Assembly: GCA_903844735.1 (NCBI GenBank)
Contig: CAIMUX010000003.1
Location: 1 to 64,000 of the forward strand
DNA length: 64,000 nucleotides
Source of the DNA: Candidatus Eiseniibacteriota bacterium
GTDB lineage: Bacteria; Eisenbacteria; RBG-16-71-46; CAIMUX01
Direction of reading: 5' to 3'
The notes below the pieces were generated by a model. It saw only the letters and a program-made list of their open reading frames with translations. It was not told the origin of the DNA and ran no database searches. Numbering within the stretch: position 1 is the first letter of the stretch; each line of letters starts with the position of its first letter. A program made the position numbers and the translations under genes. Below are positions 52,801 to 62,762 of this stretch, in pieces.

Positions 52801-53402
52801 GCCACTTCAAGAACTGCATCCTCGCTTCCGACACCGGACAGCCCCCCATGGCGTGCTCTTCGACTCCCGGCACGACGATCACTGTGGTCTGCTGCAATCT
52901 GTGGCCGCTTGAAGATGCCGATGGGAGCGGTTGTCTGTCCGGCCTGCGAAGCGGCAACATCCATGAGGATCCGCAGTTCTGCGCTCCCCAGACGGGCAAC
53001 TACCAGCTTCGCGCCACTTCCCCTTGCAGCCCCGACCAGTCGGGAAATCAGGGCTGCGGGCTGATCGGAGCGCTGCCGACGGGTTGCGGTCCCCTGCCCC
53101 CGGATGCCGGAGGGACAGGACTGTCCCTCCTTCGCTGCGTTCCGAATCCGTTCCATGGAAAGACGCAGATCGACTATGTGATACCCGCTCAGGCCGCGGG
53201 TCGGACGCTCGACATCTCGATCTATGATGCCGGCGGGCGTCTGGTCCGCACCCTCTTTCAGGCGCCGGGCAGCCCCGGAACGCAAACGGCCCACTGGAAC
53301 GCGCTGGACGATCGCGGACGGCGGGTCGGCTCGGGGGTCTTCTTCTGCCGCCTCCGGATCGGAGGGGAAGAGGCCACGCAGCGCTTGATCGTCCTTCGCT
53401 GA
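49842..53402 (+). CDS. secreted C10 (streptopain-like) cysteine protease with beta-helix and FlgD-like sorting domain
   Basis: A 1186-residue secreted protein. The signal peptide is YRLHPVFLLLGLLMTTRVQA. A Spi-like pro-segment follows (about 25-150). The peptidase C10 core has the Cys in RCVAGCLPIATAQIARYHAYP (near 205) and the His in SGVNHAVVCDGWR (near 360). Two right-handed parallel beta-helix blocks (about 415-690 and 730-1010) each open with a pectate-lyase-like YANIQNAIDAARNGTVIELL segment and carry GGAI...CSG repeats. The C-terminus (RCVPNPFHGKTQIDYVI, then RRVGSGVFFCRLRIGG) is a FlgD-like/type-IX-like sorting domain. ATG 49842 follows GGAGGA. Likely displayed at the cell surface or released. 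Confidence 0.85.
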   Translation: MKRMYRLHPVFLLLGLLMTTRVQADPANLQEMRQVCRSWLDHRVGVQGDWSGSRVPEIAGEQPITQGDEVLGLAFRIAPQGFILVPAAKELCPVWFFSETGSLDFTTENVAADVLRGRLALASAIAAEKTAIADPRQRGLAVVASENNRSRWARMTETSSEWMNEHDKKAGGIGPLLSTTWHQGPPFNMLCPIGRNDTRCVAGCLPIATAQIARYHAYPSEGGTGEADDPWNGDRCDSISSETALLHADFRDAYDWNRMPDTCLPSCGSDADSAVAELCYELGVAGQADYGTNCGTGAYPKWSVLALQEHFGYDDSAEFVYRAQVAGAHEWFTLLRDEINASRPVLYAFTYLSGVNHAVVCDGWRFDAGIEQVSLNLGGGGVTGWFAADDNGMSYPMQDYAIIHLAPPVRLMSVEPNGNGDYANIQNAIDAARNGTVIELLDGVYKGQGNRDLNCRGKRIIIRSRSDDPGLCILDCEGTTANQHRGFVFNHDETVATVIQGITIRNGYVSSSNGAGPTLGGAVLCGSGIGASPRFMDCVFSQNHADEGGAIACSGPAAPLIQTCVFSRNSSDRGGAIACSGAAAPLIETCIFWKNTALEGGAFFQTGAGVARIDSSTFYRNSAPSGSGLYVGPESELLLTQSIVARNHLGGGVYLADGGIARLSCCDLYANDSGDWTGGIANQLNRGGNISANPMFCDAEEGDLGLELTSPCAEATCGRLGARPARCGGLTHYVGAAPQYQYKTIAQALAVAREGGTIILVDSLYAGEGNRDLAIPSHGLTIESAAMDPATCVLDVQGDSTEPHRAFLLPSKHRVTIQGITVRHGWTLSGGAIYAASADSARILNCSFRECIAGGSFTDLGGGAVCVYGDSSRGGRTVIRDCSFEACASGSGGGAVSFSYRDFADTAFVQNCIFNSNTARDRGGALTGSRARIKVSNSIFRTNSAASGGAVMVDAQSRIWVESCTMVGNTATGTGECAYIEETGTEGHFKNCILASDTGQPPMACSSTPGTTITVVCCNLWPLEDADGSGCLSGLRSGNIHEDPQFCAPQTGNYQLRATSPCSPDQSGNQGCGLIGALPTGCGPLPPDAGGTGLSLLRCVPNPFHGKTQIDYVIPAQAAGRTLDISIYDAGGRLVRTLFQAPGSPGTQTAHWNALDDRGRRVGSGVFFCRLRIGGEEATQRLIVLR

Positions 53403-53405
53403 GGG

Positions 53406-54458
53406 TCATCGGGCGGTCATGCACAGACGGAGGCCGAGATTGTCGCTCCGGCCGTCGGGGTAGTAGCTCATGCGGGACGCGGACCGGCAGTCCGACGCGT
53501 AGTTGAACCAGCCGCCGCCTCGTTTGCCACGGAGAGAACCCGACTCGGGACCGGTCGGATTCGCGGCATTCCCCGCGTACGGCCCGTATCGGTCCCAGCA
53601 CCACTCCCACACGTTCCCGTGCATATCCTTCAGACCCCAGTCATTCGCCCTCTTGCCGCCCACATCGTGCGTCGTGCCCCAGGCGTTGCCACAGTGCCAC
53701 CCGACCTGGCCGAGGTTCGCGTCCAAAGGTCCGCAGTACCTGATCGTGATGCCGCCGTTGCAGAACGCATATGTGCTCGTCGCGCGGCAGGCGTATTCCC
53801 ACTCCGCCTCGGTCAGCAGTCGATACCCCTCTGCAGCCTGATCCCAGGTAACCGTGGCGCTCATGATGTGATTCCCGTCGTAGTTCGCCCCCATGATCGT
53901 GTATGCGGGCGTGTAGCCATCAACGGCGGACCGCTGATTGCAGTAGCTCACGGCGTCGTACCAGGTCACCTGCTCGACCGGCTTGCGCGTGCCCCGGACA
54001 CTCGACTCATTCCATCCCATCACCGCCTGCCACTCCGACTGCGTCACCTCGCAAGTGGAGACGTACATGGGTTTCGTCAAGGTCACCCGGTGCTGCGTCT
54101 CGTCGGGGACTCGCCACAGTTCATCCGTCGGGCTGCCCATGGTGAACGTGCCTGCAGGAATCGCAACCATGCCCGTCGGCGGCTGAGGGCACGAGTTCGG
54201 CGTGCAGGCCCCACCCGCGGCCCAGGTACCGGGGCAGTCAGCCTCTGTTGTCACGGTGCAGGTGCCGTCAAGCGCGCAGCACGAACCAGGCTGCGGTCTC
54301 ACCGTCGACGTGCCATCCCCCCGGCAACCGGCGAGCACGATGACCACCATCACACCCAAGATCCATAGTCTGCGCGTGGCCAAGAATCCCGCCGCCGTCC
54401 CGAGGACGCGTCGGGAACGGTCGATCGGCCGACCCGTTCCGTCCCGGCACCCGGTCAA
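53406..54458 (-). CDS. formylglycine-generating-enzyme-like (SUMF1) lipoprotein
   Basis: About 350 residues as given. WILGVMVVIVLAGCRGD is a lipoprotein signal. A TTG at 54381-54383 would place it correctly at the N-terminus and may be the true start. A Cys-rich insert (SCCALDGTCTVTTEADCPG) precedes the SUMF1 domain: MVAIPAGTFTMGSPTDE, VTQSEWQAVMGWNES, VSYCNQRS, RLLTEAEWEYACRA, MHGNVWEWCWDRYG and RGGGWFNYASDCRSASR. The family includes sulfatase-activating enzymes, but most bacterial secreted members are of unknown role. It converges closely on the C10 protease gene. Confidence 0.83.
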   Translation of the reverse strand: MTGCRDGTGRPIDRSRRVLGTAAGFLATRRLWILGVMVVIVLAGCRGDGTSTVRPQPGSCCALDGTCTVTTEADCPGTWAAGGACTPNSCPQPPTGMVAIPAGTFTMGSPTDELWRVPDETQHRVTLTKPMYVSTCEVTQSEWQAVMGWNESSVRGTRKPVEQVTWYDAVSYCNQRSAVDGYTPAYTIMGANYDGNHIMSATVTWDQAAEGYRLLTEAEWEYACRATSTYAFCNGGITIRYCGPLDANLGQVGWHCGNAWGTTHDVGGKRANDWGLKDMHGNVWEWCWDRYGPYAGNAANPTGPESGSLRGKRGGGWFNYASDCRSASRMSYYPDGRSDNLGLRLCMTAR

Positions 54459-54541
54459 CGATCGGTCGCGGATGTGCTGCTTCCTAGTCAGGTTGGCTCC
54501 GAAGTTCGGGCAATGGGCGGCCGGGTCTCACATCGAACGGA

Positions 54542-55789
54542 TCATACCACCCGCCGCATGAACTCGTCCCCGACCATCAGCCCCAGCCCGCCCCGCGCCG
54601 CCTGCTCCTCGTCGTAGCGCTCCGTGGCATCAGGCGTCTCCCCAGGACGGCGGATCGCCACCGGCACCGGATCGCGCCCATGCTGCCCAGACTCCACCGG
54701 CGTGGGATGGTCCGGCAGAATGGCGATCGTCGCCTCGATTCCGCGGTTCTCGAGCCCATCGAGGATCAACCGAACCAGCCGCTGGTCGAGGTACTCGATG
54801 CACTTGATCTTGAGGTCCAAGTCGCGGGAATGGGCCGCCTCGTCCGTCGCCTCGACATGAAGGTAGACGAAGTCGTGGTCGGCCAGGGCGTCTAAGGCGG
54901 CCTCGGCCTTCCCCTCGTAGTTCGTGTCATGGAGACCGGTGGCGCCGGGCACGCGGATCAGGTCCATGCCCGCATACACGCCTAACCCCATCACCAGATC
55001 GACAGCCGAAATCACCGCCCCGCGGACGCCGTATAGCTCGTGCAGCGTCTTCATCGTCGGGCGGCGCCCGGGCGACCAGGTCCAGATGACATTCGCCTCG
55101 TCCTTGCCCGCCGCTCGGCGCGCCACGTTCACCGGGTGGTTTTCGAGAATCGGTACGGCTCTGCGGTAGAGCTCGATCAGTCGCCCGGCGGTCAAGGCCG
55201 CTCGCGCGGGGTCTTCACCCTTCACCTCGCGGGTCTTCGGACGCAGGTCGGCTACCCGCCCGCCGACATGGTCGTGCGGTGGCGCGCACTCAACCGCGGA
55301 CGAGGCCCACCCTCCGGGCAGAACCATCAAGTGCCGGTAGCTCACCCCCGCGTGAAGACGGACCGGCATCGGGCCACGCCCACCGCCCAGCTCCGCGTCG
55401 AGCGCTTGGATGAGTTCCGTCGCCTCCTCGGTCGAAATGTGCCCGGCGGAGTGGTTCTTGATGCGGCGGTCGTCCACCGGCCCCTCCACGCACGCGAGAT
55501 TGCAGCGCAATGCGACATCGCCGTCCGCGACCGCGACCCCCATGCTCGCCGCCTCCAGCACGGCGCGTCCTTGCGAGCTGGCGGAGGCGTCATAGCCAAG
55601 GACGGCCAGGTTCGCGACCGCCGAATCGGCCGGGCCGGTTTCGCCGATGGTGCGCAGCCGCCCCATCCTGCCTTCCCGGGCCACCCGATCGATGTGGGGT
55701 TTGTGGGCCACCATCAGCGGAGTCTTGCCGCCGAGCCTCTCGACGGGAAGATCCGACATGCCATCGCCGATGATGATGATCGACTTCAT
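54542..55789 (-). CDS. apgM: phosphoglycerate-mutase-like alkaline-phosphatase-superfamily enzyme (ApgM type; proposed homoserine kinase)
   Basis: 415 residues of the archaeal-type cofactor-independent phosphoglycerate mutase family. Metal and catalytic residues are IIIIGDGMSDLPVE, the nucleophile Ser in ETGPADSAVANLAVLGYD, IKNHSAGHISTEEA, HVEATDEAAHSRDL and DHPTPV. The ATG overlaps the stop codon of a threonine synthase fragment (TGATG). Members of this family that neighbour thr genes have been proposed to act as homoserine kinase, supplying phosphohomoserine to ThrC. The context favours that role, but glycolytic mutase activity cannot be excluded. Confidence 0.85.
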   Translation of the reverse strand: MKSIIIIGDGMSDLPVERLGGKTPLMVAHKPHIDRVAREGRMGRLRTIGETGPADSAVANLAVLGYDASASSQGRAVLEAASMGVAVADGDVALRCNLACVEGPVDDRRIKNHSAGHISTEEATELIQALDAELGGGRGPMPVRLHAGVSYRHLMVLPGGWASSAVECAPPHDHVGGRVADLRPKTREVKGEDPARAALTAGRLIELYRRAVPILENHPVNVARRAAGKDEANVIWTWSPGRRPTMKTLHELYGVRGAVISAVDLVMGLGVYAGMDLIRVPGATGLHDTNYEGKAEAALDALADHDFVYLHVEATDEAAHSRDLDLKIKCIEYLDQRLVRLILDGLENRGIEATIAILPDHPTPVESGQHGRDPVPVAIRRPGETPDATERYDEEQAARGGLGLMVGDEFMRRVV

Positions 55790-55823
55790 GCCCGATACTC
55801 CCGGACCAGAAAGTCCTTGAACG
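55785..55823. repeat. 39-base perfect direct repeat (copy 1; copy 2 at 61400-61438)
   Basis: Begins TTCATGCCCGATACTCCCGG and is identical to 61400-61438. In both places it covers the last codons of threonine synthase and the first bases of the following gene. It marks the two ends of the 5.6 kb envelope-gene island. Confidence 0.9.
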
Positions 55824-56110
55824 CCTGGTAGCTGGTTACCATCTTTCGATCATACTCTACACCCGTGTCGAGCCCGCGTGGGCTGTCCGGCAGCGGCGGA
55901 TCGATCCCGATGAGGGCGCGGATCTTCTCGGGGGACTTGGCCGAGTGCATCGTCTCCAGCGAGTCGGAAAAAGAGGGCCACCACGCGGATCCCCTCCACG
56001 CCGAGGAAGGCGTGGGCTGATGGTGGAACCGGTGTCGCCGCACCTGCCGGGCAGGACTGGCGTACGAGAATCGCCGACGACAAGCTCGCCGTCACCTTCG
56101 CCTCCGCGGA
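55786..56110 (-). pseudogene. scrambled second copy of the metC-like/thrC junction
   Basis: Read on the minus strand it contains, in order, a piece like the end of the PLP gene (SAEAKVTASLSSA, compare DAAEAKVTVSMSSA), a piece of threonine synthase (HAFLGVEGIRVVALFF), and the threonine synthase C-terminus (EKIRALIGIDPPLPDSPRGLD to LVREYRA). The intervening thrC segments are deleted and there are frameshifts. The last ~170 bases are highly similar to 61401-61570. It is a decayed duplicate, not a working enzyme. Its stop codon still overlaps the apgM start. Confidence 0.75.
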
Positions 56111-56149
56111 GACGTCGAGGGAGGCGCCGAGCGTGCGACTGGCATTCAC

Positions 56150-56830
56150 CTACCTCGACACGCGCAAGACCACCCCCATCGATCGATTGGAGATGCGCAC
56201 GGAATCCCGGTCCGGACCGTCGTTCGTGTTGGTCACACCGAACATGTACGCTAGCTCCACACCCAGCGCAACGCCCGACACGTGCGTTCCTACCCCGACG
56301 CTGATGACAGGAGCGAAATCCAGATCCGTGACCACCTGGTCCCGCGGAACGATCGAACGCCTCCTCGCGCTGGTCAGCCTGGACTGACTGCGCAGCAGGT
56401 ACTCCAATTGGCCACCGAGCCCGATCCTGGGCTCCCACGCGCCGACGGCCACTGCCTTCCACAACAGGCACCGAGCTGCCGCGACCCTGCTCTCGATCAG
56501 GACGCGGGCTGGATCACCATCGAATGTACCGCGGACGGTCCCACCTCGAGCACAGATCCGGACGGATCCGTCAATGCCCCAGGTGTCTCCAACGCGGTAG
56601 GATCCCACCAGGGCCATTTCGGGCCCCCAAGTCCAACCGTACATCTTGTCGGACTGCTTTGGATCATACTCGAGCGTCGAACGGTCCGCACCCAGCTCCA
56701 CTCCCAGAGCTACCTGTCCTCGCGAACCCGCTTGGCAGGTCCTCGGCGCAAGTGCGAAAAGGGCTGCCACCGCAGTCACCTCGAGCAGACGCCGCCCATG
56801 GCCCATTCGGTCGCCATTGATGATCGTCAT
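56150..56830 (-). CDS. outer-membrane beta-barrel-like protein, paralogue A
   Basis: A 226-residue secreted protein: a signal peptide (LLEVTAVAALFALAPRTCQA), then alternating hydrophobic strands (VALGVELGADRSTLEYDP, PVISVGVGTHVSGVALGVELA) ending with GVVLRVSR. It is the tandem paralogue of the next gene, with the same length and same layout (NTNDGPDRDSVRISNRSMGV versus NTNDGLNRGSLRIFNRSMGL). ATG 56830 with AAGGGG upstream is preferred. Probably a small porin-like barrel. Function unknown. Confidence 0.7.
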   Translation of the reverse strand: MTIINGDRMGHGRRLLEVTAVAALFALAPRTCQAGSRGQVALGVELGADRSTLEYDPKQSDKMYGWTWGPEMALVGSYRVGDTWGIDGSVRICARGGTVRGTFDGDPARVLIESRVAAARCLLWKAVAVGAWEPRIGLGGQLEYLLRSQSRLTSARRRSIVPRDQVVTDLDFAPVISVGVGTHVSGVALGVELAYMFGVTNTNDGPDRDSVRISNRSMGVVLRVSR

Positions 56831-56965
56831 CCGTTCCCCTTCTTGCATTTGTCAGTTGCTTGACGTGAGGTCAGACTGCAGGTCCTGTGGCAGCCCACAT
56901 CGATCTGGCGCACGGGCTGCGTCTCGTGAGCCCAAAGCCGTCGCTCGGCCACACCGACTGACTCC

Positions 56966-57646
56966 CTATCTCGTCACCCGGATGGCCAAACCCATCGAAC
57001 GATTGAAGATTCTCAGGCTGCCGCGGTTCAGGCCATCGTTCGTGTTGCACAATCCATGCATGTACGCCGCCTCCACTCCCAGCACAACGCCCGACAGGTG
57101 CTTTCTTACGCCGACGCTGATTACGGGGGCGAAGTCCAGATCCGCCAACCCAGCGTCCTCGCGCCAGCTTCCGCTCGCTGTCGCGCTGGTTGTCTTCGCC
57201 CAACTACGCAGTGCGTAGTCCACCTGCCCTCCGAGCCCGATCCTCGGATCCCATGGACCAACGAGGATCGCCTTCCAAAACATGCACCGCGTTGCCGCCA
57301 CCCGAGTCTTGATCACGGTGCGAACGCGCTCACCATACCACTCATGATAAAACGCTTGGCCGCGGGTACAGATCCTAGCGGATCCGTCCACGCCCCATGT
57401 ATCTCCGACACGGAACGACTCCACCACGGCTACTTCCGGACCCCAGGCCCAACCCTGTTCTTCGTGAATCTGCTTCGGGTCGTACGCCCGCTTCGACCGA
57501 TCTGCCCCCAGCTCGAACCCCAGGGTCACGCGATCTCCCGAACTGGCCAGGCAAGTCCGGGGTGCAGTCACAAAGAGCAATGACACCGCAACCACCCCGA
57601 AGCGGCGCAGCTTCTGACCTTTCTGAAAGCCATCGATGATCTTCAT
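56966..57646 (-). CDS. outer-membrane beta-barrel-like protein, paralogue B
   Basis: 226 residues. The signal peptide is FGVVAVSLLFVTAPRTCLA, followed by strands VTLGFELGADRSKRAYDP and PVISVGVRKHLSGVVLGVEA and a C-terminal GLAIRVTR. ATG 57644-57646 follows AAGGGGGA. The nearly colinear similarity with the 56150-56830 gene shows a tandem duplication that has since diverged. Both lie between the two thrC ends. I do not recognise the family beyond barrel-like features. Confidence 0.7.
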   Translation of the reverse strand: MKIIDGFQKGQKLRRFGVVAVSLLFVTAPRTCLASSGDRVTLGFELGADRSKRAYDPKQIHEEQGWAWGPEVAVVESFRVGDTWGVDGSARICTRGQAFYHEWYGERVRTVIKTRVAATRCMFWKAILVGPWDPRIGLGGQVDYALRSWAKTTSATASGSWREDAGLADLDFAPVISVGVRKHLSGVVLGVEAAYMHGLCNTNDGLNRGSLRIFNRSMGLAIRVTR

Positions 57647-57804
57647 GCAGTCCCCCTTGCAGTCGACGTGTGCCTCGGAGAAGTGAACCCGTTGAGGCGT
57701 GCGCCTGTGAGCTCGCCCACGGACGATTCTGAACTGTCGCACGGGACTGGACCTGGGAGCCCAAGAGCCATCCCCCAAGCCCGTCGTACACGGCACCCCG
57801 TCGA

Positions 57805-60436
<2,632 letters not shown>

Positions 60437-60464
60437 GGACCAGGAATGGAGTCCAGGCATCATG

Positions 60465-60966
60465 GGGGACATCCTTCGAAGAGAACTCACGGGACGAGGC
60501 TGACCAATTCCGCCCCGCGGATGGCCGATGGGACGGACATTCGGCCGAGTTCCAGGGGCTCATCACTCCCAAACAAATGCACCTCGCACGATCCGCCTTG
60601 CGCGCAACCGCACGGACGGACGGACGGACGACTTCGGAACCGCAGCTCCCGCTGGTCGAGCATGGCCCGATCAACCGACGATCGAGAGGGTAGACGCCCG
60701 GAATGGACGTGTCAAGCAATTGAATTCGGAGGGAACGAACGTGGATTCCAGAGTGTCGCCGACTCCAAACAAACCTCGCGGCGCACCTCGAACTCGGCTC
60801 GACTCGTTCGCGGTCACTCGGAGCGGGCCGAACGGTGCCTGGGGGCACTCAATTCTTTTCAGCCGGCAAATGCAGGCTGCGTGTCTCCGTGGGTACCCCC
60901 TCGCCGAGCGGAGCGGACCTGCACCCCGTGATGGTCTGGCCGGAATGTCGGTGAGCGATCGTGCGG
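60465..60966. other. gene-free upstream region with a tetranucleotide repeat
   Basis: About 500 bases with no credible gene. It contains (ACGG)4ACG at 60612-60630. The region should carry the promoter of the secreted VPS62-like gene. I could not assign it with confidence. Confidence 0.4.
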
Positions 60967-61404
60967 CTACCAGTCGCCGGGAAAGCCAGACAGAACGTAG
61001 GCCAGTGTCACGTCCAGCGCCGCCCCAACCCCGGCAAGCACCGGCCGGTAGATGACCCTAGCGCGTGTCGCCTTCGAGATCCGGGCCACATCGATACGGG
61101 AAGTGTCCGGCGCGGACGACGAGCCGGGGAGAACTGAGTAGCGGTACCTTGATAGCTTCACCCAGGGCTGGGGTGAATCGCCAGAATCGACAACATGCCC
61201 GGAGAGTTTGCGGCCATCGGCGAGTTCCAGGCGCACGGTCCGGCCAGGAATCAGCTCCTGTGAGGTGGCCGGAGCGCGGAGGAGATTCTCGTCGACCGCC
61301 GCGCCCAGCGAGTACCCGACCACGGTACAGCACGAGGTCAGTGTTGGAAGAAACAGAATCAGCATCAAGGGCGCGATCCGAGCAAGGGGTCCTCCCGATT
61401 TCAT
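60967..61404 (-). CDS. small lipoprotein of unknown function
   Basis: 145 residues. The lipoprotein signal LARIAPLMLILFLPTLTSC has a lipobox Cys followed by a second Cys. The rest has a small SH3/Sm-like beta run (GRTVRLELADGRKLSGHVVD, WVKLSRYRYSVLPG) and a hydrophobic C-terminus (VLAGVGAALDVTLAYVLSG). Its ATG overlaps the thrC stop (TGATG). The first three codons (Met-Lys-Ser) and the bases around them match the start of apgM at 55789, suggesting that the gene took over the start of the gene formerly downstream of thrC. Confidence 0.65.
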   Translation of the reverse strand: MKSGGPLARIAPLMLILFLPTLTSCCTVVGYSLGAAVDENLLRAPATSQELIPGRTVRLELADGRKLSGHVVDSGDSPQPWVKLSRYRYSVLPGSSSAPDTSRIDVARISKATRARVIYRPVLAGVGAALDVTLAYVLSGFPGDW

Positions 61405-62762
61405 GCCCGATACTCCCGGACCAGAAAGTCCTTGAACGAGCCGTACTCAGTCGCCATCTCCCGGTGGTGCTCGACACCCGAATCAAGCCCGCGCAGGCTG
61501 TCCGGCAGCGGTGGGTCGATCCCGATGAGGGCGCGGATCTCCTCGGGGAACTTGGCCGGATGCGCCGTCTCCAGTGAGATGGCGGTCGTCCCCGCCAGCT
61601 CGGGGTGCAAATCGAGAAACGACTGCAACCCCGCCCAACCCACAGCCCCGTGCGGTTCGAGGACCGCTCCATGCGTCTTGTACGCCTCCACGATGGCGGC
61701 CCTCGTGTGCGCGTCGTCAATGCTCACCCCGTGCAGCTCGCGTCGCATCCTCGGCAAATCCGGCGGCACACGGAGATTGCCCACCTCATCCATCGATCCG
61801 CCGTAGAGGTCGACCACCCGCGCGAGGTTCGATGGATGCCCGACATTCATGGCGTTGCTGATGCACTTGAGCGATGGGTCGATCTTGGCATAGCGGCCGG
61901 TTTCCAGAAAGCGCGGCACCTCGTCATTGGCGTTGGTGGCAACCACGAACCGCTCCACCGGAAGGCCCATGTGAAACGCCAGAAGTCCGCCCATCAAGTC
62001 ACCGAAGTTTCCCGAGGGCACGGAGAAGATGACTTTCTCGCCGCCCGCGACGTCAGCCAGTCGCGAGGCGGCATGAATGTAATAGACCGACTGCGGCAGG
62101 AGCCGCCCGATGTTAATCGAGTTGGCCGAGGTTAGCCCTAAGCCGGCCAGGTCGGGATCAGAAAACGCCTGCTTCACCAGCGCCTGGCAGTTGTCGAACT
62201 TGCTGTCGAGGGCTAACGTGGCGACGTTGCCGCCGAGGGTGGTCATCTGGCGGCGCTGCCGGTCCGAAACTTCGTGAATCGGAAAAAGAACCACCACGCG
62301 GATCCCCTCGACGCCGAGGAAGGCGTGGGCGATGGCGGAACCGGTGTCGCCCGAGGTGGCGGTGAGGACGAGCAGCTCGCGTCCGCGCTCGCGCACGAGA
62401 CGCCCCAGTGCCCGGCCCATGAACCGGGCCGCGAAGTCCTTGAACGAGGCCGTCGGACCCCGATCGAGGCGCATGACATGCCGTGTTCCGCTGATCCGCT
62501 CCAGCGGTACGTCAAAGTCGTAGGCGTCGTCGCAGAGTTCCTTCAGTGCCGCCGGCGTGAACGCGGCCTCGGTGTAGAGGCCGAGCACCTCCGCCGCCAG
62601 CTCCGGATAGGAAAGATCGCGCGCCCGGGCGAGGAACCCGGGTGCCAAGCGCGGGATCGGATCGGGCATGAAGAGACCCTTATCGCCGGCTTGTCCGGTC
62701 AGGAGCGCCTCGGCCAGGTCGACCTCCGGGACTCCGCGATTCGTGCTGTAGTACCGGATCAT
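61401..62762 (-). CDS. thrC: threonine synthase
   Basis: 453 residues. It converts O-phosphohomoserine to threonine with PLP. Family landmarks: IRYYSTNRGVPEVDLAEALL, the PLP-binding Lys in PTASFKDFAARFMGRAL, ATSGDTGSAIAHAFLG, and SVPSGNFGDLMGGLLAFHMG for phosphate and cofactor binding. NANDEVPRFLETGRY is typical of the longer, yeast/E. coli-like class. Its ATG overlaps the stop of the PLP gene upstream (ATGA). The intact copy is followed by a lipoprotein gene instead of the mutase-like gene that follows its relic copy at 55786. Confidence 0.93.
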   Translation of the reverse strand: MIRYYSTNRGVPEVDLAEALLTGQAGDKGLFMPDPIPRLAPGFLARARDLSYPELAAEVLGLYTEAAFTPAALKELCDDAYDFDVPLERISGTRHVMRLDRGPTASFKDFAARFMGRALGRLVRERGRELLVLTATSGDTGSAIAHAFLGVEGIRVVVLFPIHEVSDRQRRQMTTLGGNVATLALDSKFDNCQALVKQAFSDPDLAGLGLTSANSINIGRLLPQSVYYIHAASRLADVAGGEKVIFSVPSGNFGDLMGGLLAFHMGLPVERFVVATNANDEVPRFLETGRYAKIDPSLKCISNAMNVGHPSNLARVVDLYGGSMDEVGNLRVPPDLPRMRRELHGVSIDDAHTRAAIVEAYKTHGAVLEPHGAVGWAGLQSFLDLHPELAGTTAISLETAHPAKFPEEIRALIGIDPPLPDSLRGLDSGVEHHREMATEYGSFKDFLVREYRA

